NCBI RefSeq assembly: GCF_024713945.1
Contig: NC_134678.1
Location: 310,001 to 374,000, forward strand
Reading direction: 5' to 3'
Length of the DNA: 64,000 bases
From: Dermatophagoides farinae
Lineage: Eukaryota > Arthropoda > Arachnida > Sarcoptiformes > Pyroglyphidae
Below the pieces are notes generated by a model. That model did no database searches and was not told the DNA's origin. It saw nothing but the letters and a program-made list of their open reading frames with translations. A program made the position numbers and the translations under genes. Shown here in pieces: positions 1 through 13,600 of this stretch. Within the stretch, counting starts at the first letter, position 1. Each line of letters opens with the position of its first letter.

Positions 1-370
1 AAATGATGATGATGATCATCTTCAATGGACAAGACCCAATTCATGGCGGTGGCTTTTGTGTAGAATTATGATGATTCTTTTACCCAAGAGAATTGTAAAG
101 ATTTTGGTTGTTTTCTGGTCATGGTTCACTGATTATTATTTTGTTTTCAAATGGTTATCATCTCATCGAAATCTTTTGATTTTGATTCTTTTTTTTTATT
201 ATTTCATCATCATCATAATCATGATTATCATACCTAGGGTTTTTTATTTTATTTTCTTATCGAATGTGCAAAAAAAAATAATGTTCACACACACACTGCA
301 CATCACATATGGTCGGCGCAACTAAATTCTTTCAAGGATGAACATTCACTTTCTCAGATTTATTCGACCA

Positions 371-1902
371 AGGTCAAAGGCCATCATCATCATGGATGGT
401 ACAGAATTTAATCACAAATGCCCACAACAAAGAAAAACAAGAATCATCATCAACAAGTGAATTCTAGTCACGATCATTATTATTTAAAGGCTTTTTTTCA
501 AAATTCCACCCAAAACGTCTTTTTTTTCATTCATTAATCTAATGGTTAATTATTTTCTTTCTTCAAAAAAAGATAAGATCTTTGTGTGTGTGTGTTGTAC
601 AAGTTTTATGATCGTTTATGATGAGAGAAAATCTTTTGTCGTTGTCATTATTATCACGTTCATTCGCACAAAGTTTTCACATTTGTATGACGACATTATT
701 ATATGAGGCGCGGGAATATATCGACGAAAAAGGGTTAAGTTCATGCATGGATTGCTTTTGTTGTTGTTGTTTTGCTATTTGGTAGGGTTATTTTTTGAAT
801 ACATACACGCACACCTGAGAAGAACACTTGTTGTTTCGCTCTTTTTTTTGTTTTGTTTATTTATTCTCCATGGTGAACTTTGGTCATTCATTTTTTTCTG
901 GAATAAATAAATGAATGACGGTGGTTAATAAAAATAATAATAAAACCACTAAAACTAGAACCAAACAACGATGATGACCTTGTAACCTATAGGAGAATGT
1001 TGTTTGTTAAAAAGGAAACAATGAAAATAACGCAAACTTTTCTAGATTACAGAAAAAATTGTTTGAATGAATCAAACACTTGTTGCTCGACACACACACA
1101 CACACAAACTCAGAAGCCTGAGACTTGTATAAAAATGAAAAAAAAAATTTTTTCTCTAAAAAAATAAATGAATTGAAATCTGACCTTGTTGTTGGACCAA
1201 AAAAAAAAAAAAAAATCATCATAATGCTGATGGTGAGTAAATAAACCGAAAAAAATACGGCCCAAGAAATTGAAAATCATTCAAGCCAAATAGATCATAA
1301 TTACGGATTATTAAATTTTTCTTTTGTTGTTGTTGTTTTTGTATACAACAACAAAAAAAAATTCTCACCATGGATCATCTTCATCATTTTAAATCAATGA
1401 GAGAGAGCAAAAATGAGGTCAAAGGTTGCAAAGTAGAAAAAGACGGTCAGCGTGTTCATCATCATCATTTGAAAATCAAATCTTTTTTCTTCTTCTTCTT
1501 CTTCTTCATTGAAATTGAATCTTATTGACAAAAACGAAATATTTAAAAAAAATATATCATTAACATTGAACTTTGACCTTTGACCGGAAATGGCAATGAT
1601 GATTCCTTCATTCATAAGATTTTTTTTTTATTTTGTTTGAAATTGTTTTTGCAAATTGATGGTGCTTTCTGTGTGTGTTGTGTTCATATATGAATGATTT
1701 ACACACACACACATTCTTTTCTCTTTCTCTCCTGATGATGATGGCCATGGTATCCATATCTATTCAGACTATTTCTTTTAATGGTATGGTTTGATGATAA
1801 TAATAATATTTTTTTTTCTGGTGATCATAACATAACACCATCATCATCGAAGAATGAAATTTGAATGAATGAAAAAATCATTTTTTAAGCTGAACTTGAC
1901 CT
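371..1902. promoter_or_regulatory. Cluster of nuclear-receptor-like sites
   Basis: Six sites built on AGGTCA lie in about 1.5 kb. AGGTCAAAGGCC is at 371-382, AGGTCAAAGGTT at 1416-1427, and GGTCAAAGGTCA (minus strand) at 1574-1585; these are direct repeats with one-base spacing, the HNF4/RXR arrangement. AGGTCAAGTTCA (minus) is at 1891-1902. CAAGGTCA (minus), the FTZ-F1/ERR monomer type, is at 975-982 and 1181-1188. The sites are seen directly; receptor binding is inferred from known motif preferences. The target gene is unknown. Confidence 0.35.
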
Positions 1903-3978
1903 AGACACAAGTTTTCCGTTAAAAATTGTTGCTGTTGTTGTTGTTGTTGTGATATCAGGTGAAAAAAAATCAATCTTTAAATACCTTTTTTTTCCTCAAA
2001 CACAGTCGATCTCCACGAAATATATACTACTACTTGGTCGGTTATTACTTGTCTGGTAAAAAAATATATAAAAAAAAAATCCGAGACCAAGCCAATAATA
2101 CGAAGCGAGAGATTGAGAGAGAGAGAGAAGAGTTTGTTGTACCAATTGCCCGATTGTGTCAGAATAATAAAAAAAAAGTTTTTCAAGTTTTCAGGTTGAT
2201 TAATTGATGTATCACACACACACATACACACAAATACAGACACAAAGATCAAAACATGCATAACTTTAGCCATTTTCTGACTGAAAAAAAAAATATTCAT
2301 TGACACATAATGGTGGTATAGTAAGCCAGTGGGGTATAATCGTGGGTTTAACCAAATTATTATCAAATTTTAATGTTAATGAATGTATGGAAAAAAAACT
2401 GGAATTGACCAGAAATCAAGATAATTAAATAATAATTAATTTGGGTCAGCCACTAAGTACAAGGTACCCTCATCATCACCTTATCTAACCTATCTGGTTG
2501 TCTGTGGAATTGAAATCCAAAAAATGCTTAAATTATTTGACCCAAAAAATGATATTCAATTCATCATTTTCATCCTCATCAATTCCATTGATCAATTCAT
2601 CAACTTTATCATTATCATCCACATCATCGTCGAAAAATCTATTGTTATCAATGTTGTTGATGATGATGATGGTGGTGGTGGTGGACCAAATATTCGATCA
2701 TCAATTGTGTATCCAGCTGAGAGCTGATAACAAAAACAACAACAAGCAGGCAACTATTTTTTGGATGGCCCAGCAGTTTCCAAGTTTTTTGTTTTCGTTG
2801 TTTTTGTTTTTGTTTTATTTTCGGTCATGGTACACACACACACACAAATATATGAGGGTTAGTTCGTTTTTTGTTCATCACATCCATTCATTTTGGTGAA
2901 ATTATTGAAATTTGAGGTTTTTTTCCTTCATTTTTTTTTGTTTGTTTGAAAAATGAGATTTGTAAAATTCGATAATGCCGTTGTTGTTGTTTCGTGGCTA
3001 TTTTTGAAAAATTAATAATTTTTTCTGTGTGTGTGTGTTCGCGCCTCTTCACAAGATGAAAAACAAAAACAAAAACAAAACAAAAAAAACAGGTTGAAAC
3101 AAACAAAAAACCAAACGATGATTTTTTTAAAAATTTGATTCAATTTTTTATTTTCTGATTCTGATTGAATGAAATACAACAATGATAACAAACAACAGCA
3201 GGATGAAACAAAAAAAAAGATGGGCCTGATGATGATGATGATAAACAATGATAATCTATATGTGTATCAGACATTTGAATTGATGATGATTGTGTTTGTC
3301 TGTGTATGGCGTTGATTCATTTATGTCAAATCTTCTATATCTAGTTTGCCAAAGGATTTTTTTTTGGCCAAAAAAAATGTAATGATTGATGAAGCGAATA
3401 GGTCGAATTGTGATGATGAACATTCGTCGAATGACAACGACGACGACGAATCGTCGAATCACACCATTAGTCATTTTTTTCAAATTTCTGTGTTGCACAT
3501 ATTTCTTTCGTTTTTGTTTGTTTGTTTGAACAATGAACAATCGAAATGCGCGCGTTTTTATTGAATTTTTCATCACCATCAGATAATCTCTTTTTTGGTC
3601 ATCTATTGGCTATTGAAATAATAAAGTTGACATTTTAAACTTGTGCTCAATCAAAAAAAAATGGCTTTATTTTTTTGTAATGTGAAAAAAAATCAATTTC
3701 AATCCATCACATGATCACGATCATTATAGTTACAAATAATACCCCAATATATACCACATTGACCTTTGATTCACAATGAAAAGAAAAAAAAAATTCACAC
3801 CAAATCCTAATTGATAAAATACAATGACAACAGATCAATGTGATACAAATGGAGAAAAGAAAAACAAAAAATTTATCTACTAAATTAAATTCTGTTTTGT
3901 TTTGTTTTTTTTTCGTAAAATATAGATAGATAGACATTGTAAAATCGCCATCGCCGATTGTTACCACCATCATCATCA

Positions 3979-3979
<1 letters not shown>

Positions 3980-4009
<30 letters not shown>
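3980..4009. repeat. (TCG)n microsatellite
   Basis: About ten uninterrupted TCG/CGT triplets follow a CAT run. This is one of the most GC-rich short stretches in an otherwise AT-rich flank. Simple sequence repeat; no gene is attached. Confidence 0.85.
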
Positions 4010-4186
4010 TGAGGCTGAAAATAGAAAAAGAAGAAGAAAAAATGACAAACTAGGTGATGAGATTTTTTTTTCTTTGTTCAGCAACAACAACAACAACAGA
4101 AGACATTTTCATCATAATTCGTGACAATTATTTATCGTCATTATCAAGTCAACTGGAACATCATGATGATGAAAGTGTAGAATGAA

Positions 4187-4189
<3 letters not shown>

Positions 4190-4220
<31 letters not shown>
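4190..4220. repeat. (GT)n microsatellite
   Basis: About fifteen uninterrupted GT units. It is the longest of many shorter GT/CA runs scattered through the spacers. Confidence 0.9.
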
Positions 4221-4221
<1 letters not shown>

Positions 4222-5189
4222 CACACGAATGTTTATCGAAAATGATGATCATTATTTAGTTTTTTTTCAAAGAGAAAACAAAAATTTTCTCCATGACTTA
4301 ACCGAAAATATGAAATGGTTCAATGAATATTGTGTGGTGAGTAGGTGGAAAATTTCTTGAATTTAATCATCATCATCATCATCATCATTATATTGGAAAA
4401 AATTGACCTTTCATTCACACATTCAAAGGGTTGTATTTTAATTTTTAGTTAACTTCATTTAATGATAATTACCCGATGATGATTTATTGTTGTTTTCTCA
4501 CCTTTTAAATATTGATTGATTCGATTGATTGATAATAATTTTACAATTTAAACCTGGTAACGCTCGATAAGATAATGATCATATATGATCATCGTTGAAC
4601 CGAAAATTGAAAACAAAATTTCACAGCTATATTTTAATGTCGTCAATTATTTTCTGTTTTTTTTTTTGTTTTTTTCTCATCAGAAAAAAAAACATCAACA
4701 CAATTGGTGAATGACATTCATTCATTCATTCATTTGTTTGTTTGTTTGTTTAGGTTCAAAACTTTCTTCGTTTTTTTTTGTCAAAAAAAAAAAAAAAAAA
4801 TTTCATAGTTCAAATTCGTTTTTGGCGGTTAAAAATTTTTTAAAATTTCATTTTTCCATTTTTTTTCACGACGATTCGAAAGATGGCAGCACTTTTAGCC
4901 ATTTTATTTCGAATGTTTTTGTTGTTGATAAACAATAATAATCACATAACACCGCTCATCAACACCGATAATGATGATGATCATATCGTCAACGGAAAAA
5001 AAGGGAGAAAAAAAGGAGATTTAGTTTTTTTTAAATGATAATTTTATTTCAAAATCTCAAGTTTTTTTTTGTGTTTGTATCTGAAATTCGATGGTTTTGT
5101 TTTTTGTTGATGATTTGTGATTCATAAACTTATTGGTGTTCCAGAAATAAATGAGCAATATTCATTCTTGTTTTTTTTCCAATTAATAA

Positions 5190-5261
5190 ATGCATCAATC
5201 ATCATCATCGGTCATAATGATGAATCTTCAACAACAGCAGCAACATCAATCACAATCACAA

Positions 5262-5293
<32 letters not shown>

Positions 5294-7815
5294 AGAATCA
5301 TCATTTAATGAAATTAAAACACAATTAATTACACGTGAAGGCGTGTATCGTTTAATACAACAAGCTGAATATGGTAGACCTAAACCATCACCATACGTTC
5401 AACATCATCATCAACAACAACAATCGAATGGACCGAATGGACAGAGTTCCAGCAGTGTACCATTGGTTCGAATTTCATTTACAAAATTTATTACAATAAA
5501 TGGTTCATTATCATTTCGAAATCATAATAATCTCGATGGAATAATAAGTAATACTAATCATCAAAATGGTCATATAACACCAACAAATGAAAATGACGAT
5601 GATGATAATATTAATAATGATGATGATGGTGGTGGTGCAACATTGGATACTGTCGATAATCAAATGCAAATCGATGTTCATCATCATCATTCTAATATTA
5701 CACGAATTTATGATCGTCATGCACATCATCATCATCATCCATCTCATCATCATTATTCCTATAATATTCCTATCCAAGAAAGAATCTGTTTCAATAGTGG
5801 ACGTGAATTATTTGTTTATGGTTTTCATGGTTTACAGGTTTGATTTGATTGATTAATATTTTTCCAAATTTGATCAATTTATTCATTGATTATTACAGCC
5901 ATCCAATCCAGCTGGATTAATTGATCGTAAACAATACAAAGCAACCTCGCCAACATGTCATGATTTTTCCACAAATATTGAACCACCAATTTCATTATTA
6001 TTGATTGGTTTTTCATTGGGCCAAATACAATTGGTGGATTTTTATCGTACAGAAATTAGTAAATTTTATAATCAAGAGGTAAATTATTTGAAAATTCAAA
6101 TTCTTGTGCAATAATTTTTGGTTTTAAATTAAACACAGAGATTAATTGATAAATCAAAAGTTACATGCATCAGATGGTTACCACGTTCAAAAAGTAATTT
6201 CATCGTGTCATATAGTTCTGGACAGATGTATGTTTATAAAGAAGATTTACCTTGTTTCACTACGCAACCAAATTATCAACAATATAAATGTGGCGATGGT
6301 TTTGTTATCTATACGTGTAAAACACGTCAGCCACGTAATCCAATATTTCGTTGGTCGATTGGTGCTTCTATCAATAATAATAATTCGAATAACAGTTCAA
6401 ATGCATGGAATAGTGGTAACATTCTGTCACATCAATCATCTATAAATGAATTTTCATTTTCACCATGTGGTAAATATTTGGCAATCGTATCACAAGATGG
6501 TTTTCTTCGTTGTTTTCATTATGATCAAATGGATCTTATCGGATGTATGCGATCGTATTTTGGTGGCCTGTTATGTGTTGATTGGAGTCCAGATTCAAAA
6601 TTCATTGTGACCGGTGGTGAAGATGACCTTATCACTGTATGGTCATTACAAGATAAACGTGTTATTGCACGTGGCCAAGGACATAAATCATGGGTGAATT
6701 GTGTACGATTTGATCCATATATGACTACAGATATGAAAAATTCAAATTTCGATAATGATGATGATGATGGCAATGATGAAGATTGCGATAATGGTGATCA
6801 AAAACAATTTTCCGATACAACAAATGAATTTCGACTATTAACAAATTATCGTATTGGATCAGTTGGTCAAGATACACAGATTTGTTTATGGGACCTTACT
6901 GATGATATTATCAGACAATCGACAGTAATAAAATCACGATCAAGATCGACAATAAGTCAACATTCTTCAGGTGTTGTAGGTCATCATCATCATCATCATC
7001 ATTCATTATCAAAAACAACACCAGCACCAACGGCAATAAATTCTACTACTAATCATACGACTATAACAACAGCAAATGATTCAACAACAATCAATAATAA
7101 TCGTTCATCATTGAAATTATTTAGCACATCAACAAATAGTAATAGCAATAATCAATCCAATCATCATCATCATCATCATCATAATTTTTTTAATAGCCTT
7201 AAAAAAGGTGTTCATAAAAAATCATCTGTTGTTGGATTTTCATTAGGTTCATCATCATCAAAATCAATATTGAAATCTGATCAAAAAAATAATCATCATA
7301 ACCAATTAGAAAATAATATAATGACTACAACGACGACTACGACATCATCTACATCATCATCATTATCAATGAATTTAAATAATGAACATTCAACACCATT
7401 ATCATCATCAATAAGCCATCATCATCATAATAATGTTGCTGCCGTTATTGAATCAAACTGTGATCCATCTCGTTTACTTGGTACGATTGTTTGTCCACGT
7501 CTTAAAGAGGTTCCAATGCTTGAACCACATGTATGTAAAAAAATTTCAAATGAACGTCTTACGTCGTTGATATTTCGTAAAGAATCAATAGTTGTAGCAA
7601 ATCATGATGGTAAAATATTGCTATTTGCTCGGCCAACTAAATCGGTAAATTATTTGTTTTTGTTTTTGTTTTTTTTTTGGATTAATCATTCTGTTTTCTA
7701 TGTACACATTCCACTCTCACAGAATAATACGAACCTAAAAATATCAAGTCCAAATGCATCAATGGCAAGTGATGTTAATGAGATACCAATTGTTCCAGGT
7801 GATTTGAATGAATGA
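5190..7815 (+). CDS. WDR20: WDR20 homologue, WD-repeat cofactor of USP12/USP46
   Basis: Four exons: 5190-5837, 5899-6078, 6139-7644, 7723-7815; about 808 residues. WDR20 is known as an activating partner of the deubiquitinases USP12 and USP46. The N-terminal block NEIKTQLITREGVYRL (about residue 34 on) matches the animal family. Exon 3 carries VTCIRWLP, SYFGGLLCVDWSPDSKF, GGEDDLITVWS and VGQDTQICLWDL, which are WD blades. The late block KEVPMLEPHVCKKI, about residue 733, is the family's C-terminal signature. A poly-Gln leader and long His, Asn and Ser runs make it longer than the vertebrate protein (about 570 residues). The last intron (7645-7722, 78 bp) is a multiple of three and free of stops, so retention would add 26 residues. 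The start is the first ATG in frame; a second at 5217 is possible. Confidence 0.9.
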
Positions 7816-8218
7816 AACGATTGCAATAATTTTCAATTTATACCGGATGGTATTTTGGTGACAACAACAACAACAACAACAACAAAAGGGACAAAAAAAC
7901 CTACTAACTAGTCAGATTGATCCCGAATTTTTTTCGCTTTGTTTGTTTGTTTCTTTTCTCATTACCACACATGCATTCATGTTATAATTTGTTGTTTTAA
8001 AAAATAATTAATGATAAAAAAAATTGAATTTAAAATTTTTCGAATTTTCATTCATTTGTGGCCACTATTTCGACTGCTACTGGTTCATTTAGTTGATTGA
8101 CCTTTTCACATCGAATCTGCTGATTTTGTGTGTTCGAATGTTGATGTTTTTTTTTAGTTTTTTTTTTTGGTTTTTTGGGTTTAAAATAACCAACAAACAG
8201 TCAATTTATCTAATGTAA
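7816..8218. other. Spacer between WDR20 and FMC1
   Basis: About 400 bp of AT-rich DNA between two same-strand genes. It must hold the WDR20 3' UTR and the FMC1 leader. There is a CAA run near 7860 and T-runs before the FMC1 start. I see no perfect AATAAA for WDR20. Confidence 0.6.
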
Positions 8219-8605
8219 ATGGCATCGAGTAATCAATTAAATGAAACATTATGTCTGGTTCGATCAATTTGTCGAACACTTCGTGGTCGTATGAAGGTGA
8301 ATAACATGTTATTCATTTCATTTCATTTTTGTTTGAAAATTTTTCATTCATAAAAAAAATAGGGAAAAGTAAGCGAATCACCAATATTTGAAGTAATACG
8401 ACAAACTGTACGCCAGAATAAAGTGACTGATCAACGTATTTGTCGCGGACCAAATGAACTGCGTTTTATTGGTGAATCATATCAAACATATTTGTCATCA
8501 GGAGAAAAATATCGTCAATTATTGAATAAATATCATGGAAAATCTGAACGTAGTGTCGAACAAACCGCCAAAATGATGGGATTTAAATTACCGGAAAAAC
8601 GTTGA
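8219..8605 (+). CDS. FMC1: FMC1 homologue, mitochondrial ATP synthase assembly factor
   Basis: Two exons, 8219-8296 and 8363-8605, give 106 residues, close to the human protein (113). FMC1 is a small mitochondrial protein needed for assembly of the F1 sector of ATP synthase with ATPAF2. The start MASSNQLNETLCLVRSICR follows the family's N-terminal helix. The second exon gives CRGPNELRFIGESYQTYLSS and then YHGKSERSVEQTAKMMGFKLP, matching the conserved 'hGKGERSVEesA..vGLKLP' ending. The joining intron is 66 bp in phase 0. AATAAA at 8793-8798 is a likely poly(A) signal. It lies 403 bp behind WDR20 on the same strand. Confidence 0.9.
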
Positions 8606-10638
8606 TTGGTTTCATCATCTTTCAGTAAATCTAAATCTGTGATCTGTGATCATCATTATTATCATCATCATCATTGAATCCAGGAAATGATTTAAAACTA
8701 TCACCATACTAGCTTTTTTCTAATTGATTATTATTAGGTAAATTAGATAAAGTCTAAATTAGTATTTGCAATTTTTTTTTCTCTGGAATTCAAATAAAAT
8801 TTAAATTTAAAAAAACAAAAATTCCAATCCATTTGGAAAAATAAAACTTATGACGCCATCTGTGGTGTTGCGCTTGCGTATTTCGAACCAAAAAAAAAAA
8901 AAAAATAAAAATAAAAATCGAACAAAAACAAAAACAAGAACCATCATCAAATCAAATGAAGAGTCAAAAATCATCATCATTTGCGCAGTTTCTTTTCAGA
9001 CAAACAAAACAATACGAAAAATAAGAAATAGAAAAAAAATATCAATTTTTTTTCTCTATCAACAACAACAAAAACTGTATCGTTTGTCTTTTTGTTCGGA
9101 GATCTTTGGAAATTGTAGAAAAAAAAAGGAAGAGAGAAATCTTTTTCTCTCTTTTTGAGATTTTTGTAAGTAAGTTCGACAGTGATTGTAACTTGGTGTC
9201 CACAATTCATCATTCGTTGGTGGAAATCTATCATCATCATCATCATCATCTAACGACAACAACAACGAAAAAAAAACTAGTTTTATGACAGATACGTCGT
9301 AAGAAAATAAAAACATTCGAAAATTCGGTAATTTATTAATCGCCAAAAAACAAAACAAAAGGTTATTGTCGTCGTAGTTGTCGTTTGTTTTTTTTTTTTT
9401 TTTTTTTTGTTGACAAAAGTTGAATGTAACTACACGACCACCACCAATTTGTTCATTTATCGTTTTTTTGTTTGTTTGTTTGTTTTGACAAGACAAAAGA
9501 ACATCTTCATCATCATCGTGATTCATTTCAACACAAAACAGCAACAACGATAATCAATTTTTTCATCCAAATCCCGGAAAAAGTGTGAATTTCTAATCTT
9601 GAATTCTAACACAACAAAAATTTGTTTGAAACATTGTTACGTCTTTATTTACCAATCTATATCAATTTATTATTGATATGAAAAGACAAGCAAAAAATTA
9701 ATTATCAAGAAAAATGATGCAATCAACAACATCAAACGATGATGTAAACGACGACGATATCATCAGATTATTCTTGGCATCAATTCAAATTCAACAACAA
9801 CAACTTGTAATGCTGATCTGATCTGATGACGACCATGTGAATAATCGACACGCCTTCAATTTTCTAATTATAAACTTCACATACGATTAATAACGACAAC
9901 TAAATGTCTAAAGTCATGATTTTTGTTTTGTGTTGTTTTGCTAGTGAATCATTTGCCAAGAAAAACATCTAAATGGAATTGAACTTGATCATGATGATGA
10001 TGATGATGAGTCAACAACCAACCAACGAACTAAGAATATTCTCTAATGTATTATTTTCGAGCTTACATCATCATCATCATTGATTCTTTTTTTTCTTAGT
10101 TTCATCTACCTATCTCTTTATTATAATTGAATGATGATGATCATGTGAATATTTTTTTTTCTTTGTTGTGCATGTGCGTTTTTGTTCTTATGAGTGATTC
10201 ATTGTCATCATCATCATCATCATCATCGATTGATCACAAGGATCATCGAAAAGAAAATTTAAGACGTAGAATAACGACACACACACACATACAAGAATCA
10301 TCTGGCTTTCATTCAGTGTTTCTCATTCGACTATATATTTAGATGAAAATTCTGCGTTTTTGATTCTTTTCGTTATTCATGTGTACAACACACATCGACT
10401 ATATAATTTATGGTTCTGTGAATTGTTTTTTTGTTTGTTTGTTTGAATTTCTCATTTATATAGATAGATACCCATAGTGCAATTTTTTTTTTTGTTTTTT
10501 TTATTCACTGTTGTTTTTTGGCTGTTATGCAATATTGATTGACAACAATAACAAAAAAATCTCAAAAATTTTGTTTATTGATCGCGATTGATTGATTTTT
10601 ATTTTTTTTGTAATAATTCAATCAATCAATAATCAAAA
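8606..10638. other. Spacer upstream of the F-box gene
   Basis: About 2 kb with no supported gene after the FMC1 3' UTR (poly(A) signal near 8793). It contains poly-A/T tracts, CAT/ATG runs near 9230, 9990 and 10200, and a T23-like tract near 9390. It presumably holds the promoter and any non-coding leader exon of the F-box gene. Confidence 0.55.
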
Positions 10639-13600
10639 ATGCCATTTATTGGTCAAGATTGGCGTTCACCTGGTGAGGTATGGATCAAAACATTTGAAGG
10701 TTGGGAACCGATGAAATTATTGCGTAAATCACATTTTGTACGTCATTATCGTATGGATAATGATTTGGATCATCATCATCATCATCATCATGAGGATTGG
10801 TAAGTAAATTGATGATAATTTTCTTGAAATTAGTTTGTTTTGATTATTGTGGAGAGAGAACGAATTTTTTGTCGAAAAAAAACTAGTTTTCAACATTGAA
10901 TTTGTGACCATTCAATGTTGCCCTTTTTTCCATTATTCAATGTTTAAGTCAAAAAAAAAGAGTTTTTCAATCAAGTTTAATGATTATGATGAATGGTTCC
11001 TGTCTTTGCATATTGTTGTGTTTTTGTGTGTGTGTTGGCCATTTCTCAATATCTTTGATTGACTACACAATGATTAGAGAATCGTTACGTGCAGATTTTA
11101 TATTTGATAATCATCATAAGATTATGATAATCAATCTAAAATATTGGGCCAAGATTATTCATTATTATCATTGGGATTTATTAATGAAATTTACCTTGAT
11201 GAAGAAAATGTTTCATTTTTCCATATCATAAAATCTCTGATAACGAACAAACAAACAAACAAAAATACACAAGTTATGAAATACAAAATAATAATGAGAA
11301 AAATATAAATGTACAAACACACACAAACACGTGTAAATCAAAATCTATTTGATTGAATCATGATTTATCTTTATGGGGGGGGGGAAAAAAACTTTTTTTC
11401 GAATAAACACGAGGTTAAATAATTGCATTTTTTGTTCTCTATACTGAATTTGCAATATTATGAATATTTTAATCAAATTGAATGTGGCCAATTTGACCAT
11501 GTGGTCATTAAAATTAATCCATCGTTGGATCGATTTATCCATTCGCATAATAATCTGCTTTGAGAATTGTAAATGAATTATTCGTGAAATTGTATGTGGT
11601 CATTTATTTTGTTTTTTTCATTTCATTTCATTTTTTTTCATCACAATAAATGACATAATCTATGAATTTGTGATACTAATCACTTCCGGGATAGATAGAT
11701 AGATAGATGTAAAGAAAAAAGGCCAATTTATGTATCATGATGATTATTATTGTGTTTTGAAATAGTAATATTTGAAAATTATAATTTGAAATAAATGAAA
11801 CGAGGCCACACACAACAACGACATCAAATGTGTGTGTGTGTGTGTGTGTCATTCCATGGAAATGATTATTAACGTTTTTTTTTCACTCATTCGTATGGAA
11901 TAATTATTTTTTTTCAAAGAAAATAATTTTTTTTTGTTCGTGTGTGGATCAATTTCCTTTTTCCTGTATATGTTTTGGTTGTTTGGTTCGGTTTAATAAA
12001 TTGATTATTTCACTTTGTCAATTATCATTCATTTATGACAATGACAACAGCAAAAAAAAAAACATAATGATTTGTCACCACGTTTTTTTTCTGAGAAAAA
12101 AAATATATTTACGTCATAATATGGTTCATCCATCCTATTGCTAGCAAGCTTTGATTTATATATTGTGACACCTGAAGGATATGTTTGTGTCAATCCACCA
12201 TAATGTTTTTCTTATTCACGTGTTTTTGTTGATGTGTGTGTGTGTGTGTACATTTTTTTAATGATTGAAAATTGATGACAACAAAAAAAATAAAGATTTC
12301 AATCAGTAACAAAACACAAAATAAAAATGAAAATTTAAATTTAACTTTTAGTGTGTGTGTTCTGTTGTTATCAACATTAACAAAACAACAACGGCAAAAA
12401 ATTGATGAAACTCGATATTGCCACCATAGAGGTAGAGATGCTTTGCAGATGATGATGATTATTACTGCTATAAATACTCAATAAATGTCCATTTTTTTTA
12501 TATATATCTATTATGATGATGATAATGATGGCTAATATTTTTTTTGGCGATCAGAATAAGTTACCATTTTATTATCCGGTTTATTGTCGTTGTCGTCATC
12601 AGATCATTTATGAAAAAAAATTTTTTTTTTCTAAAAATAAAATTTTTTGTCCGTGATGATGATGATGATGATGATGACTCAGTCATGATAATAACAACCA
12701 AACATTATACACATACACAAAAAATGGGTTTGAGTGTGAAAAGGCTAGATTAAATTCATTGAATTTTGGGCTGTGTGTAGGTGTCAAACTTGATTGGATT
12801 TTTTTTTTATTTGAATTCATAATTTAGTAATTTAGTAATTTAATCTGGGTTTTTTCTTCTATAGTTTACCATCATCTTCATCATCATCCCCACCATCATC
12901 ATCGCCATCACCTAATTTTGATCATTATCAAGAGGTTGTTGTATTACCACCACCAGCATCATCATCATCATCATTATCATCATCATTGGATAGTAACAGC
13001 AGTAGTAGTACAACAGATTCCGATTCTGAAAATGAACTATTAGTAATCGGTCATCATCAGCATCATATAAAATCATCGGATCCAGTACCTGTACCGGGTA
13101 AACGACGTCATGAATCTGGTGATAGCCTAACCACAGCAACAACACCATCAACTGGTTCTTCTTCTTGTTCATCATCATCGTCATCGTCATTGATGAATGG
13201 TTCATCAACAACGCCGGAACCGATATCGACAACAACAAAACAACAACATGATTTAAATGGTTTTTCCATTGCAGACATTATACAACGTTTACAACGTTCA
13301 TCATCTCAACCAATACCGATTGACATATTGAAAGAATCATCGGAACAAATTGAAATTTATCATACACAACCATATTATCGTATTACATTGAATCCAACAC
13401 GTGAAGTACAAGGATCAAATATAATATCTGATGCATTTTATAAATTAGATTTCTGTAACGCTATACGTGATATACGGAGATTTGCATATGTAAGCAAATT
13501 ATTACATCTATTGATTACACAGAATCTAACATCATTAAGTGGTAATGCTACAAAAGCATTGTTTTGGATGCTTGAAGAAATTGCTAAACAAGGTTTGTTG

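Larger units (their letters stand above)
1..5189. other. Gene-poor left flank with low-complexity DNA
   Basis: No coding region is supported here. The DNA is AT-rich, with poly-A/T runs, ATC/ATG triplets, GT runs and GTTT tetranucleotides. The open frames present translate to Phe/Ile/Met/Asp runs with no family signature. An open frame enters from the left edge and stops near 325; it encodes a very hydrophobic Trp-containing stretch that I cannot assign, so an exon of a gene beyond the edge is possible but unsupported. The stretch from about 370 to 1900 holds several nuclear-receptor-type half-site pairs, listed separately. The right part is presumably the 5' flank and leader of the WD-repeat gene that starts at 5190. 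Confidence 0.6.

Noticed and set aside
2-325. Hydrophobic Trp-containing frame entering from the left edge
   Set aside because: It could be an exon of a gene outside, but it merges into Ile/Phe runs and has no recognisable motif, so no CDS is called.
1977-2366. A 129-codon minus-strand frame, and similar frames at 3707-4096 and 9059-9547
   Set aside because: They read through poly-T, CA and CAT repeats; the protein is Phe, Val and Thr runs with no conserved block.
11375-11384. A run of ten G bases as a possible G-quadruplex
   Set aside because: A single G run without three partner runs nearby; likely a simple homopolymer in the F-box gene's first intron.
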